NCBI GenBank assembly: GCA_023657425.1
Contig: JAGTJW010000001.1
Coordinates: 1,860,001-1,924,000 of the forward strand
DNA from: Ideonella sp. WA131b
GTDB lineage: Bacteria; Pseudomonadota; Gammaproteobacteria; Burkholderiales; Burkholderiaceae_C
Reading direction: 5' to 3'
DNA: 64,000 nt
Shown here piece by piece: positions 49,689-61,434 of this stretch (within the stretch, counting starts at the first letter, position 1; every line of letters starts with the position of its first letter). The notes beneath the pieces are model-generated. The model was not told the DNA's origin. It worked only from the letters and a program-made list of their open reading frames with translations, and made no database searches. The position numbers were made by a program, and so were the translations under genes.

Positions 49689-50684
49689 TCAGGGCGCGAG
49701 CGGGCCGAACCAGGCCCCACGCAGCTCTTCGGGCAAGCCCGGCGTGCCGGCGGAGCGCGTCCGTTCGGCCCGCTGCATCACCTGCCAGAAGTAGCGGTAG
49801 CTGGCCCGGTCGTGCAGCGTGTCCTCGTGGCGGATCGGGGCCCAGTCGGCGGCGGCGGCGGCGCGCAGGATCTCCACCGCCTGGGCCAGCTCGGCGGCTG
49901 AGGGCGCGAAGGCGGCGACGATGGTGCGCACCTGTGCCGGGTGGATGCTCCACATGCGCGTGCAGCCCAGCAGATCCACCGCCTTGCGCGCGGCCTCGGC
50001 CAGGGCTGCGCTGTCGCGGAACTCGGTGACGACCCCGTGCGCGGGCACCTTGCCGTGGGCGTGGCAGGCGGCGGCGATCTCCAGCTTGGCGCGCACCACC
50101 AGCGGGTGGTCGAACTGGCCCTGGGCACTCATCGCCCACTGCGGGATGGCGCCGCGGTGCGCCGAGACGAAGTCCATCAGTCCGAAGCTCAGGCTCTCGA
50201 TGCGCGGGTGGGCAGCCAGCGCCTGCACCTCGGCCAGCGCGCCGTGGGTCTCCACCAGCGCGTGCAGCGGCACGTCGGCGCCGCCCATCGCGTCGATCGT
50301 GCGGGCGGCCTGCGCGATGCAGGCCACGCCGCGCGGCTTGGGGATCATCAGGTAGGCCGGGCGCTGCGCGGCGCCCAGCACGGTGGCGGCCACCTCGCCG
50401 AAGGCCGGGTGGGCCACCGGCAGCAGCCGCACGCCGACTCGCCCGTAGCGGTTGAGCGGCCCGCCCAGCAGGCCGGCGATCAGCCGCGCGTGCTCGAGCT
50501 CGCGGCCTACCGGGGCGCCGTCCTCGTTGTCCAGCGTGACGTCGAACACCGGGCCGAGCTCGGCCTGCAGCTGCAGGCTCTTGGTCATGCGCGGCTCAAC
50601 CCCGGCGTAGTGGTCACACACCGGCAGGGCCGGCACGGCCCGGTCTTCGGGGTCGAACAGGGCGACGCGGGGATGCAGCGGCAT
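49689..50684 (-). CDS. HpcH/HpaI (CitE-like) CoA-ester lyase
   Basis: 331-aa TIM-barrel lyase of the citrate lyase beta / malyl-CoA lyase group, which cleaves or forms C-C bonds in acyl-CoA esters. It shows DVTLDNEDGAPVGRE (substrate/metal loop), YLMIPKPRG, HALVETHGALAEV (metal-binding Glu), LSFGLMDFVSAH and the end of the barrel RMWSIHPAQV. It lies 20 bases after mdh on the same strand, so it may act on malyl-CoA or citramalyl-CoA. Exact substrate not determined. Confidence 0.85.
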   Translation of the reverse strand: MPLHPRVALFDPEDRAVPALPVCDHYAGVEPRMTKSLQLQAELGPVFDVTLDNEDGAPVGRELEHARLIAGLLGGPLNRYGRVGVRLLPVAHPAFGEVAATVLGAAQRPAYLMIPKPRGVACIAQAARTIDAMGGADVPLHALVETHGALAEVQALAAHPRIESLSFGLMDFVSAHRGAIPQWAMSAQGQFDHPLVVRAKLEIAAACHAHGKVPAHGVVTEFRDSAALAEAARKAVDLLGCTRMWSIHPAQVRTIVAAFAPSAAELAQAVEILRAAAAADWAPIRHEDTLHDRASYRYFWQVMQRAERTRSAGTPGLPEELRGAWFGPLAP

Positions 50685-50704
50685 GACGGCGCGCCCGGGG
50701 TCGA

Positions 50705-51694
<990 letters not shown>

Positions 51695-51808
51695 GGGGAG
51701 GCTCCTGGGGATGGGGTACGGGATCGGGCCCGGCGGCGCAGCCGGTCGGCTGCGGGGGGTGCCTGGGCGGGCCTGGATTCTAGGCGCGCAGGCCTGACTT
51801 GACTCTTA

Positions 51809-51824
51809 TGTCTTATGGAAGACA
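51809..51824. promoter_or_regulatory. Operator-like inverted repeat between mdh and gntR
   Basis: TGTCTT (51809-51814) and AAGACA (51819-51824) form a perfect inverted repeat with a four-base centre ATGG, in the 150-base divergent gap. CACAAT at 51832-51837 follows and may be the -10 of the regulator gene. It is a likely binding site for the GntR protein encoded next to it. Confidence 0.5.
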
Positions 51825-51847
51825 CATGGGGCACAATGGCCGCTGCC

Positions 51848-52609
51848 ATGACCGTCGCGACCCCGTCGTTCAGCCCGCTGTACCAGCAGATCAAGTCGCT
51901 GCTGGTGCAGAGCCTGCAGGCCGGCGAGTGGCAGCCCGGCCAGGCCATCCCCAGCGAGACCGAGCTGGCCGCGCGCTTCCGCGTCAGCCAGGGCACGGTG
52001 CGCAAGGCCATCGACGAGATGGCGGCGGACAACCTGCTGGTGCGCCGCCAGGGCAAGGGCACCTTCGTGGCCAGCCATGCCGAGCAAAGCACCCAGTACC
52101 GCTTTCTGCGGCTGGTGCCCGACAGCGGCACGCGCGCGCCGCTGCAGCGGCGGCTGCTCGACTGCCGCCGCCTGCGCGCGAGTGCCGACGTGGCCCGCGC
52201 CCTCGACCTGCGTGCCGGAGAGGCCGCGGTTCAGGTGCGCCGGCTGCTCCTGGCGCCCGATGAGGGCGCTGCCAGCGGTGCTGCCCGCCCTGCGCGCCCC
52301 GTGGTGCTCGACGACCTCTGGCTGCCCGGTCCGCTGTTCAAGGGCCTCACGCTCGAGCGCATGGAGGCCTGGCGAGGGCCGCTGTACCGCCTTTTCGAGG
52401 CCGAGTTCACCGTGCACATGGTGCGCGCCGAGGAAAAGCTGCGCGCGGTGGCCGCCAGTGCCGACGAGGCCGCGCTGCTGGGTGTGGCACCCGGGCAGCC
52501 TTTGCTGAGTGTCGAACGCTTGTCGTACACGTACGGCGACAAGCCGGTCGAACTGCGGCGCGGCCTGTACCTCACCACGGCCCACCACTACCGCAATGCC
52601 CTGATGTGA
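51848..52609 (+). CDS. GntR-family (HutC-type) transcriptional regulator
   Basis: About 253 aa. The winged helix shows LYQQIKSLLVQSLQAGEWQPG, SETELAARFRVSQGTVRKA and VRRQGKGTFVA. The UTRA effector domain occupies the rest. Three ATGs are possible (51815, 51836, 51848); the first sits inside the operator-like repeat, so I choose 51848. Position between mdh-lyase and sdh-gltA suggests control of TCA-cycle genes by an organic acid, which is an inference. Confidence 0.88.
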   Translation: MTVATPSFSPLYQQIKSLLVQSLQAGEWQPGQAIPSETELAARFRVSQGTVRKAIDEMAADNLLVRRQGKGTFVASHAEQSTQYRFLRLVPDSGTRAPLQRRLLDCRRLRASADVARALDLRAGEAAVQVRRLLLAPDEGAASGAARPARPVVLDDLWLPGPLFKGLTLERMEAWRGPLYRLFEAEFTVHMVRAEEKLRAVAASADEAALLGVAPGQPLLSVERLSYTYGDKPVELRRGLYLTTAHHYRNALM

Positions 52610-52710
52610 TGCCCGAACCGACGCCTGTTTGCCCGCTTGCAGGCCCGCGTAAGGCACGGGGCGTGCAATAGACTTTGGCGGGTTTCCTGCAGTAACCGAA
52701 AGACAAGGAC

Positions 52711-53145
52711 ATGTCCGAGATGACACGAGCGCGGCCGGCAGAACGACCCGGCACGATGCGGCTGATCGACGCCACGAAGTACCGCCTGCCGCTGGCGGCC
52801 TATGTGTCGATCCTGCACCGCGCCAGCGGCGCGATGATGTTCCTGCTGCTGCCGCTGCTGGTGTGGCTGTTCGACCAGAGCGTCACCTCCGAGGTCAGCT
52901 TCGAGGTCTTCCGCAGCGCCTTCGCGGCCGGCATCGGCTTCGTGCCGGCCTGGCTGCTCAAGCTCGTGCTGCTGGGCCTGATCTGGGCCTACCTGCACCA
53001 CTTCGTGGCCGGCGTGCGCCACCTGTGGATGGACGCGACGCACAGCGTCTCCAAGGCCCAGGGCCATCAATCGGCCGTGCTCACCTTCGCCGTCAGCCTG
53101 CCGCTCACCGTGGCGCTGGGCGCCAAGCTGTTCGGGCTGTTCTGA
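52711..53145 (+). CDS. sdhC: Succinate dehydrogenase cytochrome b556 subunit
   Basis: 144-aa membrane anchor with three helices. The quinone/heme region shows SILHRASGAMM near residue 34, and the heme-ligand area is HHFVAGVRHLWMD near 91. AAGGA lies two bases before ATG 52711 but ten bases before ATG 52720, so the second Met (residue 4) may be the true start. First gene of sdhCDAB. Confidence 0.93.
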   Translation: MSEMTRARPAERPGTMRLIDATKYRLPLAAYVSILHRASGAMMFLLLPLLVWLFDQSVTSEVSFEVFRSAFAAGIGFVPAWLLKLVLLGLIWAYLHHFVAGVRHLWMDATHSVSKAQGHQSAVLTFAVSLPLTVALGAKLFGLF

Positions 53146-53168
53146 GCCCACCCAACCCCCACACTCCC

Positions 53169-53531
53169 ATGGCAGTCAACTACGGAAGCAAGCGCGTCGT
53201 CGTGGGCGCGCACTACGGCATGCGCGACTGGCTCAGCCAGCGCGTCACGGCGGTGCTGATGGCGCTGTTCACCCTCGTGCTGCTGGCGCAGGTGTTGTTT
53301 GGCGGCGAGATGGGCTACGACCGCTGGGCCTCGATCTTCAGTGCCCAATGGATGAAGCTGCTGACGATGGTCGTGTTCGTCTCGCTCGGCTGGCACGCCT
53401 GGGTGGGCGTGCGCGACATCTGGATGGACTACGTCAAGCCCGTGGGCGCACGCCTGGCGCTGCAGGTGCTGACCATCGTCTGGCTGGTGGGCTGCATCGG
53501 CTGGGCCGTTCAAGTTCTGTGGAGGCTCTGA
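53169..53531 (+). CDS. sdhD: Succinate dehydrogenase membrane anchor subunit
   Basis: 120-aa anchor with three hydrophobic helices. HYGMRDWLSQRVTA and WHAWVGVRDIWMDYVKP carry the heme-binding His and the conserved Asp-Tyr pair near the quinone site. It lies 23 bases after sdhC and two bases before sdhA. Confidence 0.93.
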   Translation: MAVNYGSKRVVVGAHYGMRDWLSQRVTAVLMALFTLVLLAQVLFGGEMGYDRWASIFSAQWMKLLTMVVFVSLGWHAWVGVRDIWMDYVKPVGARLALQVLTIVWLVGCIGWAVQVLWRL

Positions 53532-53533
53532 CC

Positions 53534-55339
53534 GTGTCCCTGGCCCACCTACCCAAGCGCAAGTTCGACGTGGTCATCGTCGGGGCCGGCGGCTCCGGCA
53601 TGCGGGCTTCGCTGCAGCTGGCCCGCGCCGGCCTGAACGTGGCGGTGCTGTCCAAGGTGTTCCCGACGCGCAGCCACACGGTGGCGGCGCAGGGCGGCAT
53701 CGGCGCCAGCCTCGGCAACATGGCCGAGGACAACTGGCACTACCACTTCTACGACACGGTGAAGGGTTCCGACTGGCTGGGCGACCAGGATGCCATCGAG
53801 TTCATGTGCCGCGAGGCGGGCCGCGCGGTCTACGAGCTCGAGCACATGGGCATGCCCTTCGACCGCAACCCCGACGGCACCATCTACCAGCGCCCCTTCG
53901 GCGGCCACACCGCCAACTACGGCGAGAAGCCCGTGCAGCGCGCCTGCGCCGCGGCCGACCGCACCGGCCATGCCATGCTGCACACGCTGTACCAGCAGAA
54001 CGTGGCCGCGCGCACCAACTTCTTCGTCGAGTGGATGGCGCTGGATCTCATCACCGACGCCGACGGCGACGTGCTGGGCGTGACCGCGCTCGAGATGGAG
54101 ACCGGCGAGGTGCACGTGCTGCAGGCCAAGGTCACGCTGCTGGCCACGGGCGGCGCGGGCCGCATCTACGCCGCCAGCACCAACGCCTTCATCAACACGG
54201 GTGACGGCCTGGGCATGGCGGCGCGCGCCGGCATCCCGCTGGAAGACATGGAGTTCTGGCAGTTCCACCCCACCGGCGTGCACAACGCGGGCGTGCTGCT
54301 GACCGAGGGCTGCCGCGGCGAGGGCGCCATCCTGCGCAACGCCCACGGCGAGCGCTTCATGGAGCGTTATGCGCCCACGCTCAAGGACCTGGCGCCGCGC
54401 GACTTTGTCTCGCGCTGCATGGACCAGGAGATCAAGGAAGGCCGGGGCTGTGGTCCGAACAAGGACTACATCAACCTCGACATGACGCACCTGGGCGGCG
54501 ACACCATTCTGAAGCGCCTGCCCAGCGTGTTCGAGATCGGCCACAACTTCGCCAACGTCGACATCACGAAGGAGCCGATCCCCGTGGTGCCGACCATCCA
54601 CTACCAGATGGGCGGCATCCCGACCAACATCAATGGTCAGGTGGTCATTCCGCGCCACGGCGCGCACAACGACATCGTGAACGGCCTGTACGCGGTGGGC
54701 GAGTGCTCCTGCGTCAGCGTGCACGGCGCCAACCGGCTGGGCACCAATTCGCTGCTGGACCTGCTGGTGTTCGGCAAGGCCTCGGGCGACCACATCGTCA
54801 AGAGCTTCAAGGCCGCCGACAAGAGCCACAAGCCGCTGCCGGCCGACACGGCCGACCGCTCGCTGGCCCGCCTGGCGCGCCTGGACGGCGCCACGAACGG
54901 CGAGTATGCGCAGGATGTCGCGAACGACATCCGCACGACGATGCAGCAGCATGCCGGTGTCTTTCGCACGCAGGCCAGCATGGACGAGGGCGTGGGCAAG
55001 ATCAACGCGATGCGCGCCCGCGTCGAGGCCATCGGCCTGAAGGACAAGAGCAAGGTCTTCAACACCGCGCGCATCGAGGCGCTGGAGGTCGAGAACCTGA
55101 TCGAGGCCGCGCAGGCCACGATGACCAGTGCCGCCGCGCGCCGCGAGTGCCGCGGCGCCCACACCGTGAAGGACTACGAGCGCGGCGCCGACGACCCGCA
55201 CACCCCGCTGGGCCGCAACGACGCCGAGTGGATGAAGCACACGCTGTGGTACAGCGAGGGCAACCGCCTGGCCTACAAGCCGGTGAACCTGAAGCCGCTG
55301 ACCGTGGATTCCGTGCCGCCCAAGGTGCGGACCTTCTGA
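53534..55339 (+). CDS. sdhA: Succinate dehydrogenase flavoprotein subunit
   Basis: 601-aa catalytic subunit oxidising succinate. GAGGSGMRASLQLA binds FAD. The His in RSHTVAAQGGIGAS is the covalent FAD attachment site, inserted with the help of SdhE (same operon). HPTGVHNAGVL and GANRLGTNSLLDLLVFG are typical. The start is GTG 53534 with GGAGG 9 bases upstream. Confidence 0.97.
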   Translation: MSLAHLPKRKFDVVIVGAGGSGMRASLQLARAGLNVAVLSKVFPTRSHTVAAQGGIGASLGNMAEDNWHYHFYDTVKGSDWLGDQDAIEFMCREAGRAVYELEHMGMPFDRNPDGTIYQRPFGGHTANYGEKPVQRACAAADRTGHAMLHTLYQQNVAARTNFFVEWMALDLITDADGDVLGVTALEMETGEVHVLQAKVTLLATGGAGRIYAASTNAFINTGDGLGMAARAGIPLEDMEFWQFHPTGVHNAGVLLTEGCRGEGAILRNAHGERFMERYAPTLKDLAPRDFVSRCMDQEIKEGRGCGPNKDYINLDMTHLGGDTILKRLPSVFEIGHNFANVDITKEPIPVVPTIHYQMGGIPTNINGQVVIPRHGAHNDIVNGLYAVGECSCVSVHGANRLGTNSLLDLLVFGKASGDHIVKSFKAADKSHKPLPADTADRSLARLARLDGATNGEYAQDVANDIRTTMQQHAGVFRTQASMDEGVGKINAMRARVEAIGLKDKSKVFNTARIEALEVENLIEAAQATMTSAAARRECRGAHTVKDYERGADDPHTPLGRNDAEWMKHTLWYSEGNRLAYKPVNLKPLTVDSVPPKVRTF

Positions 55340-55348
55340 ACCCGAGCC

Positions 55349-55376
55349 CCGTTCGCGCCAAGCCTGTCGAAGCGCT
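55349..55376. repeat. Degenerate REP arm between sdhA and sdhB
   Basis: CCGTTCGCGCCAAGCCTGTC and the following bases match the left arm of the sdhE REP element with a few differences. It is a single arm with no partner, in the 60-base sdhA-sdhB gap. Confidence 0.65.
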
Positions 55377-55399
55377 GTCCATTCGACCCTGAGTGCACC

Positions 55400-56104
55400 A
55401 TGACCCTACGCACCTTCCAGATCTACCGCTTCGACCCCGACACGGACGAGAAGCCGCGCATGCAGAGCTACAGCGTCGAGCTCGACGGCACGGAGCGCAT
55501 GCTGCTCGACGCCCTGATGAAGCTCAAGGCGCAGGACCCCACCTTGAGCTTCCGCCGCAGCTGCCGCGAGGGTGTGTGCGGCTCGGATGCCATGAACATC
55601 AACGGCAAGAACGGCCTGGCGTGCCTGACCAACATGCGCACGCTGCCGGGCCCCATCGTGCTCAAGCCGCTGCCGGGCCTGCCGGTGATCCGCGACCTCA
55701 TCGTGGACATGACGCAGTTCTTCAAGCAGTACCACAGCATCAAGCCCTATCTCGTGAACAACACGCCGCCGCCCGAGAAGGAGCGGCTGCAGTCGCCCGA
55801 GGAGCGCGAGGAGCTCAATGGCCTGTACGAGTGCATCCTGTGCGCGAGCTGCTCCACCAGCTGCCCAAGCTTCTGGTGGAACCCCGACAAGTTCGTGGGC
55901 CCGGCCGGGTTGCTGCAGGCCTACCGCTTTATCGCCGACAGCCGCGACCAGGCCACCGGCGAGCGGCTCGACAACCTCGAGGACCCGTACCGCCTGTTCC
56001 GCTGCCACACCATCATGAACTGCGTCGACGTCTGCCCCAAGGGCCTGAACCCGACCAAGGCGATCGGCAAGATCAAGGAACTCATGGTGCGCAGGGCGGT
56101 TTGA
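55400..56104 (+). CDS. sdhB: Succinate dehydrogenase iron-sulfur subunit
   Basis: 234-aa electron-transfer subunit. The [2Fe-2S] ligands are in [21 protein letters not shown], starting near residue 56 (given here by its end residues), the [4Fe-4S] motif is [12 protein letters not shown] and the [3Fe-4S] motif is [17 protein letters not shown]. It overlaps sdhE by one base (TGATG). Confidence 0.97.
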   Translation: MTLRTFQIYRFDPDTDEKPRMQSYSVELDGTERMLLDALMKLKAQDPTLSFRRSCREGVCGSDAMNINGKNGLACLTNMRTLPGPIVLKPLPGLPVIRDLIVDMTQFFKQYHSIKPYLVNNTPPPEKERLQSPEEREELNGLYECILCASCSTSCPSFWWNPDKFVGPAGLLQAYRFIADSRDQATGERLDNLEDPYRLFRCHTIMNCVDVCPKGLNPTKAIGKIKELMVRRAV

Positions 56105-56475
56105 TGGACCACCTTGCCAACCCCGTTCGGGCTGAGCCTGTCGAAGCCCTTGCCGGCCCTTCGACAAGCTCAGGGCGAACGGGCCTTGGGCGCCTCGACG
56201 AACGGAGTCTGAGCAAACTGCGCTGGCGCTGCCGGCGCGGCCTGCTCGAGAACGACCTGTTCATCGAACGCTTCTTCCGACACCACGAGGAGTCGATCAC
56301 GACAAGGCAGGCCGCGGGGCTGATGACCCTGATGGATCTTGCCGATAACGACCTGCTGGACCTGCTGCTCGGCCGCAAGCCGCTGGCGGGCGAGGTCGAC
56401 ACGCCCGAAGCGCGCGAGGTGCTGGCGCAGTTGCGCAGCGCACCCGTGCCGCCCCACGCCAAGCACGCCCTCTGA
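56104..56475 (+). CDS. sdhE: FAD assembly factor SdhE with REP-encoded N-terminal insert
   Basis: 123-aa protein. The core RSLSKLRWRCRRGLLENDL, with the RGLLE motif for SdhA flavinylation, starts near residue 34 and is complete. Residues 6-29 (VRAEPVEALAGPSTSSGRTG region) are encoded by a REP-type palindrome and have no counterpart in ordinary SdhE, which is about 85-95 aa. The insert is in frame and free of stops. TGATG overlap with sdhB fixes the start. Function is probably retained. Confidence 0.92.
   Translation: MDHLANPVRAEPVEALAGPSTSSGRTGLGRLDERSLSKLRWRCRRGLLENDLFIERFFRHHEESITTRQAAGLMTLMDLADNDLLDLLLGRKPLAGEVDTPEAREVLAQLRSAPVPPHAKHAL
56122..56183. repeat. REP/BIME-type palindrome inside sdhE
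   Basis: Two arms of about 28 bases in opposite orientation (56122-56149 and 56155-56183), nearly perfect complements, separated by five bases. The left arm is identical over 27 bases to the reverse complement of 14401-14427. It would form a long hairpin in the sdh mRNA right after the sdhE start. Confidence 0.9.
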
Positions 56476-56490
56476 AGAAAGGCCCCACCG

Positions 56491-57801
<1,311 letters not shown>

Positions 57802-57825
57802 GCAGGCCCGCACCCATCCCGGAAG

Positions 57826-57851
57826 GGCCGCCTGCGGGCGGCCTTGTCTTT
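57826..57851 (+). terminator. Intrinsic terminator after gltA
   Basis: GGCCGCC (57826-57832) and GGCGGCC (57837-57843) form a perfect 7-bp stem with loop TGCG, followed by TTGTCTTT. It ends the sdh-gltA transcript. Confidence 0.75.
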
Positions 57852-57870
57852 GGCACTCCGGGGCTATACT
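57844..57870 (+). promoter_or_regulatory. Candidate promoter of dusB-fis-purH
   Basis: TTGTCT (57844-57849) and TATACT (57865-57870) are spaced 15 bases apart. The -35 overlaps the U-tract of the gltA terminator. The leader to GTG 57897 would be about 20 bases. Confidence 0.5.
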
Positions 57871-57896
57871 CGCGCCTCATTTTTGAGCAGCCCGAC

Positions 57897-58955
57897 GTGC
57901 TGAAACCGCTGCGCCTCGGCGCGTTCATCCTGCCGAACAACCTGTTCGTGGCGCCGATGGCCGGCGTGACGGACCGGCCCTTCCGAACGCTGTGCCGCCG
58001 CCTCGGCGCGGGCCATGCGGTCAGCGAGATGGTGACGAGCCGGCGCGAACTGTGGAACTCGCTGAAGACCTCGCGCCGCGCCGACCACGCCGGCGAGCCC
58101 GGGCCCATCGCCGTGCAGATCGCGGGCGTGGAGCCCGCCGAGATGGCCGACGCGGCGCGCTACAACATCGACCGCGGCGCGCAGATCATCGACATCAACA
58201 TGGGCTGCCCGGCCAAGAAGGTGTGCAAGGTCTGGGCGGGCTCGGCGCTGATGCAGGACGAGCGCCTGGCCATCGCCATCGTCGAGGCCGTGGTGGCCGC
58301 CTGCGCGCCGCGCGGCGTGCCCGTGACGCTGAAGATGCGCACCGGCTGGTGCGCCGCCGCGAAGAACGCGCCGGTGCTGGCCCGCGCGGCGCAGGACGCC
58401 GGCATCGCGCTGCTCACGGTGCACGGCCGCACGCGCGAGCAGGGCTACGGCGGCACGGCGGAGCACGAGACCGTGGCCGCCATCAAGGCCGCGCTGCGCA
58501 TCCCGGTGGTGGCCAATGGGGACATCGCCAGCCCCGAGCGCGCCGCCGAAGTGCTGCGTGCCACGGGCTGTGACGCCGTGATGATCGGCCGCGCGGCGCA
58601 GGGGCGGCCGTGGATCTTCGGCGACATCGCGCACTTCCTCGCCCACGGCACGCACCGCCCGCCACCCCGGGTGGCCGAGGTGCGCGGCTGGCTGCTCGAA
58701 CACCTCGACGACCACTTCCGCCTGTACGGCGAGTTCAGCGGCGTGCGCAGTGCGCGCAAGCACATCGGCTGGGCCGTGGGCAGCCTGCCGGGCGGCGAGA
58801 CCTTCCGCCAGCACATCAACACCCTGGATGATGCGCGGGCGCAGCACGATGCCGTGGCCGCGTTTTTCGACACGCTGGCCGCCACGCGCGAGCGCCTTCC
58901 GCTGCCGGTGAGGCCGGCAGCCAACGACGACGACACCGAGGCCCTGGCCGCATGA
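57897..58955 (+). CDS. dusB: tRNA-dihydrouridine synthase B
   Basis: 352-aa FMN enzyme that reduces uridines in the tRNA D-loop. It shows [12 protein letters not shown] near residue 21, the catalytic Cys region [30 protein letters not shown] and the C-terminal helical domain ([15 protein letters not shown]). GTG start; the dusB-fis pair is conserved in proteobacteria. Overlaps fis by four bases. Confidence 0.95.
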   Translation: MLKPLRLGAFILPNNLFVAPMAGVTDRPFRTLCRRLGAGHAVSEMVTSRRELWNSLKTSRRADHAGEPGPIAVQIAGVEPAEMADAARYNIDRGAQIIDINMGCPAKKVCKVWAGSALMQDERLAIAIVEAVVAACAPRGVPVTLKMRTGWCAAAKNAPVLARAAQDAGIALLTVHGRTREQGYGGTAEHETVAAIKAALRIPVVANGDIASPERAAEVLRATGCDAVMIGRAAQGRPWIFGDIAHFLAHGTHRPPPRVAEVRGWLLEHLDDHFRLYGEFSGVRSARKHIGWAVGSLPGGETFRQHINTLDDARAQHDAVAAFFDTLAATRERLPLPVRPAANDDDTEALAA

Positions 58956-59191
58956 GCCGAAAGGCCATCGACGCCTGCGTGCGCGACAGCGTCGAGCAGT
59001 ACCTTGCCGACCTGCGCGGCGCCGAGCCCGGCGATCTGCACCGCCTGTTCATGGCCGCTGCCGAGAGGCCGCTGCTCGAGGTGGTGATGCGCCATGCCGA
59101 AGGCAACCAGAGCAGGGCTGCACAGTGGCTCGGCATCAACCGCAACACGCTGCGGCGCAAGCTGCTCGACCACAAGCTCATCAAGCCATGA
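58952..59191 (+). CDS. fis: DNA-binding protein Fis
   Basis: 79-aa nucleoid protein with the C-terminal helix-turn-helix [20 protein letters not shown]. It is shorter than enteric Fis at the N-terminus, as usual in betaproteobacteria. ATGA overlaps at both ends (dusB and purH). Confidence 0.95.
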   Translation: MSRKAIDACVRDSVEQYLADLRGAEPGDLHRLFMAAAERPLLEVVMRHAEGNQSRAAQWLGINRNTLRRKLLDHKLIKP

Positions 59192-60765
59192 AGACCGCGC
59201 TTCTCTCGGTGTCCGACAAAACCGGCATCGTCGACTTCGCCCGCGCGCTGGCCGCGCAGGGTGTGCGGCTTCTGTCCACGGGAGGTACAGCGCGCCTGCT
59301 GGCCGATGCCGGCCTGGCCGTCACCGAGGTGGCCGAGGTGACCGGATTTCCCGAGATGCTCGACGGCCGCGTCAAGACCCTGCACCCGCGCATTCACGGC
59401 GGCCTGCTGGCGCGGCGCGACGTGCCGGCGCACATGGCCGCGCTGCAGCAACACGGCATCGGCACCATCGACCTGCTGGTCGTGAACCTCTACCCCTTCG
59501 CGCAGGCCACGGCGCGCGCCGACTGCACGCTGGACGACGCCATCGAGAACATCGACATCGGCGGCCCGGCCATGCTGCGCGCCGCGGCGAAGAACTGGGA
59601 CGGTGTGGCCGTGGTCATCGACCCGGCCGACTACGCGCAGGTGCTGGCCGAGCTGTCCGACGGCGGCATGCGGCGCAGCACCCGCTTCATGCTGGCGAAG
59701 AAGGTGTTCGCGCACACGGCGGCCTACGACGGCATGATCGCCAACTACCTGGGTTCGGTGGCCCCGGGCGCCGAGGACGTGGGTCATGCCGTGCCGGCGC
59801 GCGAGGCCTGGCCCGCGGTGTGGACGGCGCAGTTCGTGAAGGCGCAGGACATGCGCTACGGCGAGAACCCGCACCAGAGCGCCGCCTTCTATCGCGAGGC
59901 CAGCCCGCCACCGGGCACACTCGCCGGCTACCGGCAGCGGCAGGGCAAGGCCCTGAGCTACAACAACATCGCCGACGCCGACGCCGCCTGGGAGTGCGTG
60001 CGCAGCTTCGACCTGCCGGCCTGCGTGATCGTGAAACACGCCAACCCCTGCGGCGTGGCCGTGGGCGCCACGCTGGCCGAGGCCTATCAGAAGGCCTGGC
60101 AGACCGACCCCACCTCGGCCTTCGGCGGCATCATCGCGTTCAACCGCCCGCTCGACGAGGCCACGGCCCGCCAGATCGGCGACAACAAGCAGTTCGTCGA
60201 GGTCATGATCGCGCCGTCCGTCACGCCCGAAGCCGCGGCCGTGCTGGCGCCCAAGCAGAACCTGCGCGTGCTCGAAGTGGCCGCCGGCAATGGCGCCAAT
60301 GCCATCGACAGCAAGCGCATCGGCGGCGGTCTGCTGCTGCAGTCGCCGGACAACAAGAACGTCGCCGTGGCGGAGTTGCGCGTGGTCACGAAGCGGGCGC
60401 CCACGCTGCAGCAGATGGACGACCTGATGTTCGCCTGGAAGGTGGCCAAGTTCGTGAAGAGCAACGCCATCGTGTTCTGCGGGGGTGGCATGACCCTGGG
60501 CGTGGGCGCGGGGCAGATGAGCCGGCTCGACAGCGCCCGCATCGCGCGCGTGAAGGCGGGCGCCGCCGGGCTCAGCCTGGCGGGCTCGGCGGTGGCCAGC
60601 GACGCCTTCTTTCCGTTTCGCGACGGCCTGGACGTGGTCATCGACGAGGGCGCGGTCTGCATCATCCAGCCCGGCGGCAGCCTGCGCGATGACGAGGTCA
60701 TCGCGGCGGCCGACGAGCGTGGCGTGGCCATGGTCTTCACCGGCACGCGGCACTTCCGGCACTGA
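59188..60765 (+). CDS. purH: Bifunctional AICAR transformylase / IMP cyclohydrolase
   Basis: 525-aa enzyme for the last two steps of IMP synthesis. The N-terminal MGS-like cyclohydrolase domain starts [17 protein letters not shown] and contains [13 protein letters not shown]. The transformylase domain has [23 protein letters not shown] and [12 protein letters not shown]. Start overlaps the fis stop. Confidence 0.97.
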   Translation: MKTALLSVSDKTGIVDFARALAAQGVRLLSTGGTARLLADAGLAVTEVAEVTGFPEMLDGRVKTLHPRIHGGLLARRDVPAHMAALQQHGIGTIDLLVVNLYPFAQATARADCTLDDAIENIDIGGPAMLRAAAKNWDGVAVVIDPADYAQVLAELSDGGMRRSTRFMLAKKVFAHTAAYDGMIANYLGSVAPGAEDVGHAVPAREAWPAVWTAQFVKAQDMRYGENPHQSAAFYREASPPPGTLAGYRQRQGKALSYNNIADADAAWECVRSFDLPACVIVKHANPCGVAVGATLAEAYQKAWQTDPTSAFGGIIAFNRPLDEATARQIGDNKQFVEVMIAPSVTPEAAAVLAPKQNLRVLEVAAGNGANAIDSKRIGGGLLLQSPDNKNVAVAELRVVTKRAPTLQQMDDLMFAWKVAKFVKSNAIVFCGGGMTLGVGAGQMSRLDSARIARVKAGAAGLSLAGSAVASDAFFPFRDGLDVVIDEGAVCIIQPGGSLRDDEVIAAADERGVAMVFTGTRHFRH

Positions 60766-60788
60766 TGCGGCCTTGCATCGGCCGGGGA

Positions 60789-60801
60789 TAGCATCCGGCG
60801 C
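60789..60801 (+). promoter_or_regulatory. Candidate leaderless-type promoter, acyltransferase gene
   Basis: TAGCAT at 60789-60794, then seven bases, then ATG 60802. No ribosome site. It lies in the 36-base gap after purH, so readthrough from purH is also possible. Confidence 0.3.
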
Positions 60802-61434
60802 ATGTCGCTCGCGTCCATCACCGGTGCGTTGCTGGCCTTCATCGCCCGACTCGTCACCGGCGCGCAAGGCCACTGGAAGGGCTGCCCGCCCATGGCCGAG
60901 CAGCGCATCTACTTCGCCAACCACCAAAGCCACCTCGACTGGGTGCTGATCTGGGCGGCGCTCCCGCACGAGCTGCGCACGCGCACGCGGCCGATCGCGG
61001 CACGCGACTACTGGGCCGGCAGCCCCTTTCGCCGTTGGCTCACGACCGAGGTGTTCCACGCCGTCTACGTCGATCGCTCGCGCAGCGCCAACCCCGATCA
61101 GGATCCGCTGGAGCCGCTGGTGGCGGCGCTCGAGCAGGGCGACTCGCTGGTGATCTTCCCGGAGGGCACGCGCAGCGCCAAGGGCGAGCCCATGCCCTTC
61201 AAGAGCGGCCTGTATCACCTGGCGCAGCAGTTCCCGGGCGTGCAGTTGGTGCCGGCGTGGATCGACAACGTGCAGCGCGTCATGCCCAAGGGCGAGGTCG
61301 TGCCGGTGCCGGTGCTGTGCACGGTGACCTTCGGCGCGCCGCTGCGTCTGGAGGAGGGCGAGGACAAGCGCGTGTTCCTGGAGCGCGCGCGCGAAGCCGT
61401 GATCGCGCAGCGGCCAGCGGGCAGTGGGGGCTGA
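60802..61434 (+). CDS. PlsC-family 1-acyl-glycerol-3-phosphate acyltransferase-like protein
   Basis: 210-aa acyltransferase. The HX4D motif is NHQSHLDW near residue 39, the substrate motif is VIFPEGTRSAKG, and the last motif is LVPAWIDN. It probably acylates a lysophospholipid or related lipid at the inner membrane. The CdsA-like gene starts immediately after the stop, so the two likely act together. Confidence 0.88.
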   Translation: MSLASITGALLAFIARLVTGAQGHWKGCPPMAEQRIYFANHQSHLDWVLIWAALPHELRTRTRPIAARDYWAGSPFRRWLTTEVFHAVYVDRSRSANPDQDPLEPLVAALEQGDSLVIFPEGTRSAKGEPMPFKSGLYHLAQQFPGVQLVPAWIDNVQRVMPKGEVVPVPVLCTVTFGAPLRLEEGEDKRVFLERAREAVIAQRPAGSGG

